From: Bedellia somnulentella
Lineage: Eukaryota; Arthropoda; Insecta; Lepidoptera; Bedelliidae
Length of the DNA stretch: 64,000 nucleotides
Assembly: GCA_963576735.1 (NCBI GenBank)
Contig: OY755171.1
Coordinates: 2,294,001-2,358,000 of the forward strand
Reading direction: 5' to 3'
In this document: positions 55,988-64,000 of the stretch, piece after piece
Layout of the letters: every line of letters begins with the position of its first letter
Position numbering within the stretch: the stretch's first letter is position 1
The notes under the pieces: model-generated
Told to the model about the DNA's origin: nothing
Seen by the model: only the letters and a program-made list of their open reading frames with translations
Databases searched by the model: none
Translations under genes and position numbers: made by a program

Positions 55988-56236
55988 ATACATACATACA
56001 TATACTCACGGCTATAAATCCCTAGAAGGGGTAGCCAGAGCTAAGGAACTAGAAGTTCCTCAGCCACTTTTGGAAAGTTGTATGGGGAAAAGATGGCAAA
56101 ATAAGGGATGTTGGTGATGGGTCTCCAACCGCATCGCCCAATAAACCCTTAAAAGCCCCAATACCGTTAGTCGCCTCTTACGAACACCCACCGGCAGAAA
56201 TGGGGTAGTGTTATTCTAAGCCGACACTACACAGCA
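55988..56236 (-). mobile_element. SINE-R copy, full length with short target duplication
   Basis: CATA tail to 'aagccgacactacacagc'; ACTAAAC lies on both sides. Confidence 0.92.
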
Positions 56237-56379
56237 AATACTAAACTTGGACTAAACTTGCGTTAAAACAGTAAAAAAACCATTAAAATTTGCTTGAGCT
56301 TCTCGGTGGAGATATAATATACGGTGAGATGAAAACATGTATTTATTTTAATAACGCAAATGTGATACATTAGTCATTA

Positions 56380-56459
56380 CTTTCTTAAATCTTTCGCACC
56401 AAATCTTTCATTTAGTCCATTGACTAAATGAAAGATTTTGTGCGAAAGATTTAAGAAAG
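56380..56459. repeat. Long perfect-type hairpin
   Basis: Arms 56380-56417 and 56422-56459, 38 bp with one mismatch, 4-nt loop CCAT. Too perfect for a typical animal pre-miRNA; could be a foldback element or a hairpin siRNA source. Confidence 0.85.
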
Positions 56460-56503
56460 GGATAGAAATAGGCATGTTCAGATTATTTAGGCGGGATGGT
56501 AAA

Positions 56504-56750
56504 TTGGTGAAAGAGATATAAAAAGCCAATGTACATAGTAATGCCAGTGAAGGAAGACCATATTAAGTTAAAATTATTTTTACGTACATAGATAATGTAG
56601 GTGGTGTGGTGGTGGGTGGTGTGTTTAAAAGGGCACGTTTGGAAATAATGATAAATGATAAGTAATTTCGCGAGGTATGCCAGAATCTTAAAAAAATGCG
56701 ATAGTTAGTCTCTGCCTACCCTAATAGGAGCTAATGGCGGGAGTATATGA
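56504..56750 (+). mobile_element. RTE LINE 3' fragment, decayed
   Basis: 'gatggtaaattggtgaaag', 'gtctctgcctaccctaata' and 'agctaatggcgggagtata'. Confidence 0.7.
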
Positions 56751-57084
56751 ATTAATGCAAAGCAAAGATTGTATAAATTGCTTAAACCTTTTTGATTCAC
56801 CGTCTAACCTTTTGTAAGAAAAAAAGCAAAAAATAAATTTGTGGAGTGAAAAACGTAACAATAACCTCCTTTCCACGGATACTGAGTAATGAGGTGAGCT
56901 TTCAGTTCTGGTGGAATTAAAATTTCGCCGAGTCGGACTTCTATTATTCATTTAAATAACTTGCTTGAGTAAACTAGGTGGATTTTGTACCCTAATTTGT
57001 TCAAAATTTATCACGTAACATAAAAATAATTTTTGGACTATTTTGCAATTGATTTATGCGTTAAATTTCTAATTTTCATAAAAC

Positions 57085-57454
57085 GTAACATAACATAAAC
57101 GTTCACGCCGTTTTATCCCCGAAGGGGTTGGCAGAGGTACCAATACTCCTGAACTCACATGGCAAGCGCCATCTAGTTTCCAGAGAAGGTACCCACGTTT
57201 TGCTTAGACTGTGTACTCACGTGATAGGGGGCAGGCCTATCGCCGTTTTGTACGAATACACTGTCACATGACTAAGTACAATTCAGCCATGTGGGTTTCT
57301 TCACGATGTTTTCCCTCACCGTTAGCAACCATGATAAATTAACCACACATATGACTTTAGAAAAGACAAATTGGTGTAGGCCCGTCCCAGGATTGGAACT
57401 CACGCCCTTCTGTTTTTCGGGCGGGTGTTCTTACCCACTGGACTATCATGTCGC
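57085..57454 (-). mobile_element. SINE-H copy, full length, 11-bp target duplication
   Basis: Tail at left, tRNA-like head at right (GGACTATCATGTCGCT). TTCTAATTTTC flanks it at 57067-57077 and 57459-57469. Confidence 0.93.
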
Positions 57455-58195
57455 TATCTTCTAATTTTCCTCTTATTAAAATGGTTTATTTACAAGCTAC
57501 TATTTAAAAGTACTAAAATAATCGAAAAATTATTCGAATTGGCCAAAATAGAAACTAAAAACATACTTAATATCTCATTAGGTTTTGTAGAATGACCTAT
57601 GAGCATAGATGTACTATGCCTATGAGCGAAAAAATAACTAAAATTTATTGAAAACCATATTATATGAAGGAAAATCATGAAAAAAAACTACAAAATCCTT
57701 TTTTTCACCATAAGGAAAGATCTACTGACTAAGAGAACGATAAACAAAAAAGCAAAGATTGGTGGGAATCTACACTTCAGTAAGAAGTAAATACAATAAG
57801 AATTATTTTACTTTCTTCAACGTATTTGTTAATGTTAACAGACTACGTCATCATCCTCAATATCAAAATATTAACATAGTTTCTAGCCTTTTAAACTACG
57901 ACTTTTTGTCATCCTCGACGCGCTATTCAGAGTCATGTCACACTTTTTATTCGACAAAAATGTGTAGGTTGCATCTGATTTGCGTGTGTATCGCATCCAA
58001 CGCAACAATAACTCGTGGTATTCAAAGGCTCTTAGATATAAGAGACTAACATATTTAATCTAAAAGAAGAAAAAAGCATTGTTGTCCAATAACAATACGG
58101 GCATCAGTGTCTAGAAAGCCGTGGGATGCACCAATGACGTCACGTAAGCTTATTCTTTTCAGAAAATGTGAATCTAGTCACAGTGTGCGTTATGA

Positions 58196-58302
58196 ATGGC
58201 GTGCCCCACGCAACTGTCCGTGAGGAATTCATGCCCCACGCAATGCACACGTGAGGAAAGCGTGCCCCACGCAACATGGCAGTGAGGATGCGTGCTTCAC
58301 GC
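58196..58302. repeat. Degenerate 31-bp tandem with GCGTGCCCCACGC
   Basis: Four units near 58198, 58230, 58261 and 58291, each with a palindromic GCGTGCCCCACGC-like core followed by about 10 bp and GTGAGGA. Confidence 0.75.
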
Positions 58303-58560
58303 GATTTTTTATTATCATGCGTAGTACGGTACTACTATTTCAGTACCACCGGTTGGCGCAGCGGCTAAAATATACATCATAAAAGAACGTATATGTATTT
58401 ATAAAGTGGATAGGGTGATTCGATTTGTGGTTAGCACGCTGACGTAAACACTATCAGAATTATTGACTTCTACTAATTACGGAATTAGTAGCCGGGAGCG
58501 ACGGCTGTACGTTTCCGTAGGACAGATCAAAATCTTAAATTTTCATAAAAAAAGTATGTT

Positions 58561-58680
58561 GCATGAGGCGTGTGAGAGCGAGTATGTCATGTGAGAACTG
58601 AGATACTGACAGATTTTGTATGAGCAATCTGTCAGTTTCTCACTTCTCATGTGTCAAACGCGCTCTCACAAGCCTCATGC
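58561..58680. mobile_element. 120-bp foldback MITE
   Basis: Inverted arms of about 54 bp from GCATGAGGCGTGTGAGAGCG to its complement at GCCTCATGC, with an 11-nt loop. A decayed relative is at 10083-10189. No target duplication is clear. Confidence 0.8.
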
Positions 58681-58689
58681 TACCGTGCT

Positions 58690-58895
58690 GGGTATGGGCA
58701 CATGAATCTGATGAATGAAACTAAATTGGCGAAATATGAATGTAGGTGGTATTATTATTTACTAAAGGACAGCTATGCGAGATGTTTGAAGACCCGATTG
58801 ATAACATTTTTAGAAAAAGCGTCACTGAAGTGAGACGTATTAGGGAGAATGCGGCAATCAATAGTCTCTGCCTACCCCAGAGTATAAATAGGGTA
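58690..58895 (+). mobile_element. RTE LINE fragment, decayed
   Basis: GYGHMNLMNETKLAKYE corresponds to the WFGHxERMNExxxAK part of the RTE C terminus; ends 'tagtctctgcctacccca'. Confidence 0.6.
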
Positions 58896-58947
58896 GTATT
58901 AAAGCAAGGAAATATTAACATTTATTATTCAGTATTTAAACAATGAA

Positions 58948-59057
58948 AGGGTTTGCCAGTATCGTACCAGTGGTAATCGGTACCAAGGTGCCGATCCATA
59001 GTATCTGCCTACCCCAATGGGAACTAACGGCGTGCGTGAGTATAAGTTTGTATGTAA
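58948..59057 (+). mobile_element. RTE LINE 3' end
   Basis: 'tttgccagtatcgtaccag', 'cctaccccaatgggaacta' and 'acggcgtgcgtgagtataa'. Confidence 0.8.
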
Positions 59058-59487
59058 AACAATTAGTGAAGTGTCCATAAGCTGATGGTTTTCAATATAA
59101 ATTGGACGCAAGTGCTGTATGATCATATTAAAATATAAATTGGAATTGCACGTGTATCTCAAATATAATTAAAGAGTCATATCAAATCGACGTAAAACAA
59201 TAGTCGTTGTAATGCTCTGACTAATTAATTCTGTTGGAAATGGCTGCCCGTGCGATTCCGAATACATATTTTAGTACGCAATATTGTTTTCAGCCTCCAT
59301 CAAGTCAAATGAAGGACTTTAATTGGGTTTTGCGCATCCTAGTTACGTCAATGGTGTTCGTAATAATATAACAAGGTTTAGTTTGTTTTGAGGGATCGGT
59401 AGAGAGAAGTAGATCTACCTTTGAAGTTGATTTGCTTACCATAATTATATGAAATTAATGATATTATGATATGAGTATAGTTTGTAA

Positions 59488-60250
59488 CTAGCTTTTTGCC
59501 CGCAAATACGTCCGGGTGGACTACATTTTTTGCATCCGGTTTCCATCCAAAATATCAAAACACTATCTTAACTTCTGTTTTTTTTTAAATATTTATATTC
59601 CCGCGCGCGTTGTAATAGATATAAAGTACATTGAGGCTTTTTAAGTGATTATTTGGCGATGCAATAGGTGACCATTTGACTACCTATTCCCCATTCAATT
59701 TACAAAAGTGGATAAAGAATTACTTTCTCTGAAGCTGTGGCTACCCTTTTTTGGGATTTATAGCCGTTAGATGCTCATGAATGATTGATAGATGAATTTC
59801 ATATATTCCTTTTGTAGTGATTATATCAGTCAATCGCATCAAGTTTCAAATTTCTAGATATAGAAATGTTAAAAATCTCTATACTATATTTCAACCTCTT
59901 AGGGGGTGAGTTCCAAAAAATCTCTTTAATTGTTCATAAGAATCATGAAACAACCCATTTTATACAAAGTTTCTATGTTAAAAAATGAGAATATCTTAAG
60001 TAAGTATGGAGCATTTTGCCGCCTACACTGACCGTTAGTGATGTTTGAGTTTCCAGCCAATCAGACATAGATGGCGGTAGTAAATTAAAATTGAAATATG
60101 CTACTATTTACAAACCATGTATTTATTCTAAGGCTCAAACATAATATTAATTTATACGTAAGTATAGCATTATACATCTATGGGAATATTAGTTTAAAAA
60201 TAGTTATAAAAATATAAGTTATAAACGTATTCTCAGACCTACCAAATCAA
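59488..60250 (-). mobile_element. Helitron-like element, 3' end at left
   Basis: CTAG at 59488-59491 beside GCCCGCAAATACGTCCGGG (hairpin CCCG/CGGG on the minus strand). The interior around 59880-59960 (CAACCTCTTAGGGGGTGAG) is of the kind found in lepidopteran Helitrons. The far end is uncertain. A SINE-R sits inside. Confidence 0.5.
59632..59770 (+). mobile_element. SINE-R fragment
   Basis: 'tgaggctttttaagtgatt' to 'ggatttatagccgttaga'. Confidence 0.75.
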
Positions 60251-60319
60251 TACGTAAAATTCATACAATATACTTTCAATTATCTATATTCATACATATT
60301 CGCGTAGTTGAATGGGAAA

Positions 60320-60790
60320 AAGAAGGAATAGTGCTTCCTATTATTCTAAGCTAACACAAAGCCAAAAAAAAAAAATCGCAAAGAGATTCGAACCTGGGTC
60401 TTCCGTTCAAATAGTATTAACCAAACGGTATATCGCTACGCCACGAAGACGCTAGTGTTGATTTGAAATTTTTGATAAGCTATATATCTAGTAGTCATAC
60501 TATTGACAAACAATTAAATGAACATTTATTTTGATGAAAATGGATGAAACCCTTATTGAATCGTGTAAATATGGGGAGCCATAGAAAAGTTATGTCTTTT
60601 TGATGCTCCTGCGGGATCCTTGCGAAATTCGGGATAAATGATATCCTATATGTTGGCCAGGTGTATAAGCTACATTCATACCAAATTTGATCAAGATCCG
60701 TCTGGTAGAATTAACGTGATGACCGGACATACAGACAGAAAGAAAGATTTTCGATACTGGCTTCAGTATCGAAAATTAAACATATTCCAC
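60320..60790 (-). repeat. Family D tRNA-like retroelement, uninterrupted copy
   Basis: Minus-strand tRNA-like part (GTGGCGTAGCGATATACCG, box B AGGTTCGAATC) and the body from 'actattgacaaacaatta' to 'accaaatttgatcaagatc'. Used to recognise the split copy at 3290-4262. Confidence 0.6.
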
Positions 60791-60844
60791 CGGTTTTAAT
60801 TTTATTTCTTCAATGTATAGTTTTGACCTCGGTACAGTCTTATT

Positions 60845-60876
60845 GTAGTATAGATAGATAGATAGACAGATAGATA
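60845..60876. repeat. GATA microsatellite
   Basis: 'tatagatagatagatagac' and 'agatagata'. Confidence 0.9.
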
Positions 60877-60907
60877 AGCCTAAATAACATTGGTTTTTAC
60901 GTTTAAT

Positions 60908-61140
60908 ATACATACATATATATATTCACACCGTTAGTTCCTATTGGGGTAGGCAGAGACTTCCGATCGCCACTTTGTACGATCCTGGAAAATCTCTCTA
61001 ACTTCGTTCACATCTATCAATCTTTACATAAATGCTCTTTTATTCTTCATATTTCGGACACCTGTCTTTTTGAGCACATTCTCTATTTGGTCCAAATGAG
61101 TCCTTCGAAGTCGTCCTCTCCTAACATTACCTTCGACATA
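60908..61140 (-). mobile_element. RTE LINE 3' fragment
   Basis: CATA tail, 'ttcctattggggtaggcag', 'catctatcaatctttacat' and 'gtcgtcctctcctaacatt'. Confidence 0.85.
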
Positions 61141-61141
61141 G

Positions 61142-61280
61142 AATAGAATAACTCTTTATTGCACATCAAACACAAATTTACAAAAATAATAATATGATCA
61201 AACAGTTTACAGTGAGGTACAATTGGCGGTCTTATCGCTAAAAGCGATCTATTCCAGACAACCTTTGGAAGGTGAGATCG
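61142..61280 (-). mobile_element. LINE 3' end (Jockey/CR1-like)
   Basis: 'aataactctttattgcaca' at the tail side (complement of a TTATT-type end), then 'ggcggtcttatcgctaaaa' and 'gcgatctattccagacaac', a phrase common in lepidopteran LINE ends. Confidence 0.6.
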
Positions 61281-61805
61281 ATAAATTAATCATGTATATT
61301 ATTACATATATATAGTATAGATCTCTTTTACCAATTTACTGTCGTATTGTTACTAATTGTTCAAAATCTAAATAAATGAAATACCTAATAGTTGTAATTC
61401 AAATCTATTTTTGGTATAACCATGCCGCTTTCGGTTCATATTAACTGAAAAACTATTACTACTCATAGAAAACCATAAAATCATACACTTATTTTAATAT
61501 TCAGTCTCAAAGAATTATATTTTTGTTTCTAGATTGGGTTCCGGGGCATTGAATTCAGGTCATCAGTCTAGAGCGATCAACTTTTTGTTGTGTTTCAATT
61601 TAAACCCTGGATATCTTCCGATTGAATAAATCATTTGTACGTCAAAAATAGACCCATAATTTCAGAACTGTGTTTTTGCAATAACATTTGGATGCTTGTT
61701 TCTATCTGATAATAATAGAAATGTGAGTTCGAGATTATAAACTTGTTTATTGTATGTATGTATTGTATGTACGTCGTGTCTTAGTTTATCTTTTATAATT
61801 CTCGT

Positions 61806-61981
61806 ACACAAAATCACGGCCATAAATCCCAAAAAGTGGTGGCTAGAGTTTCAGAACCAAAAACTCCCTAGACCCCACCGCAACGCCCAAAAACCACTTA
61901 AAAAAGCCCCATACCCTTAGTTGCCTCTTCGACACCAGTGGGTAGAAAAGGGAAGTGATATTCTAAGTCGGCACGCCACGT
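61806..61981 (-). mobile_element. SINE-R copy with internal deletion
   Basis: 'aatcacggccataaatccc' to 'taagtcggcacgccacg'; about 70 bp missing in the middle. Confidence 0.85.
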
Positions 61982-62232
61982 CAAATACTGTATATTTTTA
62001 GAATAAAATAACATTCTATTACTACTGAACCGAATTGTTTCATAGAATATAATTCATTGAAGGCAAAATTTTGTAGTAAACATCACAAATAAATGATAAG
62101 CAATGGACTGTCGGCTATAATGCCTTCGACTTTATCGATTAATATGTTATCGCTTGTATAGGGGAGCTTGTAATTACTCTAGCGTCCAATTACGCATTGA
62201 TTATCAACAAACATTTATTATTTAGTATAATA

Positions 62233-62492
62233 TAACATACATACATACACACATAAACGGCTATAAATCCCTTAACGGGGTAGCCAGAGCTTTGGAATTA
62301 CAAATTCCTTAGCCACTTTTGGAAGTTGATTGGGGAAAAGGTGGTAATAATAAATAAATGTTTTTGGTTACGGGTCTCCAACCACATCGCCCAAAAATCA
62401 CTTAAGAAGCCCCTATTCCCTTAGTAGCCTCTTACGATTACTCACGGGTAGAAATGGGGTAGTGTTATTCTAAGCAGACACTACATGGCAAC
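62233..62492 (-). mobile_element. SINE-R copy, full length
   Basis: CATA tail to 'aagcagacactacatggca'. Confidence 0.9.
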
Positions 62493-63089
62493 TACACGGC
62501 AATATAACTGTTGTTTAAAGTGTTTACAATCGTTTATCATTCGATTACAATGTCAAATAAGTTTGTCAACTGTTACAATATTCGTAAGATAAAGAACTTG
62601 ATGGTCACCAATTTGTCTTTTCTAGTTTTAACTAGTTTTAATTTTTAGTGCTATTAGGTTTTTGAAATATTATACTATTCTACCATATTTATTGTATCCG
62701 GTAAATATTTTTTATGGCGAATATTCGGAATACACTAATGAATGAGCACACGTAACTGAACCGCGAACAACAAATTTGATTTTCCGTTTTCCGTCGTTCG
62801 GTTGGTGTGAAATTAATAGAGATGGGGATAAGACATCCGTTGATTCGATACTTTTTGTATACCAAATTCTACTTAACGTAAAACAACTCTAGCTTTTCTT
62901 AACATAATGTAAATTTAATCTTCATTAAAATTTAAATATTTCAAAAGGGAATTATTTCAATTACAGTAAGGTTATAATCATTTGGCTTATTCTCAATACG
63001 TGATCTCAAATACCGTGCCAATGAAATAATACATCCAATGTCCCAAGTTAATCATACACATAATTTGCTTGCTAATACTAGCTATTTAA

Positions 63090-63333
63090 TTAGAATAGCA
63101 CTACCCCATTTCTTCCGTTGGGTGTACGTAAGAGGAGACTAACGGTATTGGGGCTTTTAAGGGATTTTCGGGCGATGCGGTTGGAGACCCATCACCAAAA
63201 ACCTTCATTTTTACCATCTTTTCCCCCCTATCATTTCCAAATGTGGCTGAGGAATTTCTAATTCCTTAGCTCTGGGTACCCCTTCTAGGGATTTACAGCC
63301 GTGAGTATATGTATGTATGTATGTATGTTCTTT
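63090..63333 (+). mobile_element. SINE-R copy, slight 5' truncation
   Basis: 'attagaatagcactacccc' to the TATG tail. Confidence 0.9.
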
Positions 63334-63744
63334 TTGTACACAAACTATCTTATTTACCAAATGCACAACATTATGTACGATGATGCACGTTCGCGGCAAA
63401 TTCACTAACCGATATCGTGCCACAAAAACCGCATACTGTATCCATTCCCATCTCTACAAATTAGAAATTATATTCATGATGCTGTATCAAAACAAACTTT
63501 TGTACAAGTAATCTAAAAGCAATTTCAAAGGCAAGTTGGAGCCAAGAACCGCCCCAGAGACATCTATAAATAATACTGACTTTCAATTATGTTCTCTCAA
63601 CTTGATTTTAACAATATTTGCGAGACATTATCTTCGTCGCAACGTCAATTCTCATAAAAGATTATGGCTTTTTGCTTCTGGAGTGTCAAAATCTGAAATA
63701 AAAATATAACCTCATATGGATATGCGATAGTGTGTGCTCAGCTC

Positions 63745-63775
63745 AGTGTTCTACCCACTGAGCTATCACGGTTGC
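63745..63775 (-). mobile_element. SINE-H head fragment
   Basis: 'cccactgagctatcacggt' (box A on the minus strand) only. Confidence 0.7.
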
Positions 63776-63800
63776 TTTACCATGCTACGGAATTATATTA

Positions 63801-64000
63801 TACATACATATACATACATATACTCACGGCTATAAATCCCACGAAGGGGTAGCCAGAGCTAAAGAATTAGAAATTTCTCAGCCACTTTTGGAAGTTCAGT
63901 GGGGAAAAGGCGGTAAAATAAACGTTTTTGGTGATGGGTCTCCAACCGCATCGCCCAAAAATCCAATAAAAAGCCCCAATACCCTTAGTCGCCTCTTACA
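63801..64000 (-). mobile_element. SINE-R copy, runs off window
   Basis: CATA tail to 'acccttagtcgcctcttac' at the window edge. Confidence 0.9.

Noticed and set aside
57759..58049. 96-residue ORF
   Set aside because: No recognisable motif or exon structure; consistent with chance in AT-rich DNA.
58196..58302. CRISPR-like array
   Set aside because: Short palindromic cores with regular spacing, but spacers are related to each other and the genome is animal.

Overview
The window looks like nuclear DNA from a moth or butterfly (Lepidoptera). This is inferred from spliced genes encoding animal proteins, strongly AT-rich sequence, RTE-type LINE ends with a TATG microsatellite tail, tRNA-headed SINEs, Helitron ends and piggyBac/hAT elements. 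It is mostly a transposon graveyard around a few host genes. No bacterial, viral or CRISPR-like system is visible.

Layout. 1-3286: a LINE with an open endonuclease-reverse transcriptase frame, running off the left edge. 3290-5300: nested tRNA-like repeats and a 610-bp piggyBac-type MITE. 5811-9543 (+): the last four exons of a single-C2H2 zinc-finger protein. 9600-11900: LINE, SINE and MITE relics. 11952-14576 (-): a complete two-exon NOSIP homologue with a decayed piggyBac element in its intron. 15010-16150: LINE relic. 16540-18765 (-): a complete three-exon YPEL5 homologue with an RTE fragment in intron 1. 19370-21690: an element with 179-bp near-identical inverted arms, next to a PIF1-helicase tail and a ~118-bp tandem array. 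23450-25815: SINE and two abutting LINE ends. 26400-31300: SINE copies, two hAT-like elements with 8-bp target duplications, and a Helitron relic. 32200-32489 (+): a probable first coding exon of an unidentified gene. 34165-41750: SINEs, Helitrons and RTE ends. 42757-43565: a three-layer nested insertion. 44439-44740: 150-bp tandem duplication. 46600-46913 (+): a GC-rich probable promoter and non-coding first exon ending in a strong splice donor, followed by AT-rich presumed intron and more repeats to 64000.

Two repeat families dominate. 'SINE-R' (about 250 bp, roughly twenty copies) ends in the same motif and TATG tail as the local RTE LINE, so it probably rides on that LINE's machinery. 'SINE-H' (about 360 bp, tRNA-like head, TTATG tail) is the second. 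A rarer composite ('SINE-A') carries tRNA-like units between inverted arms and shows 11- and 13-bp target duplications. Family names SINE-R, SINE-H, SINE-A, D and F are labels used only here.

The host genes do not form an obvious pathway: NOSIP is a nuclear U-box E3 ligase, YPEL5 a small zinc protein associated with the CTLH/GID ubiquitin ligase, and the zinc-finger gene is unassigned. Several insertions lie very close to splice sites of these genes. Coordinates were read by eye, so repeat boundaries are uncertain by a few bases to tens of bases.
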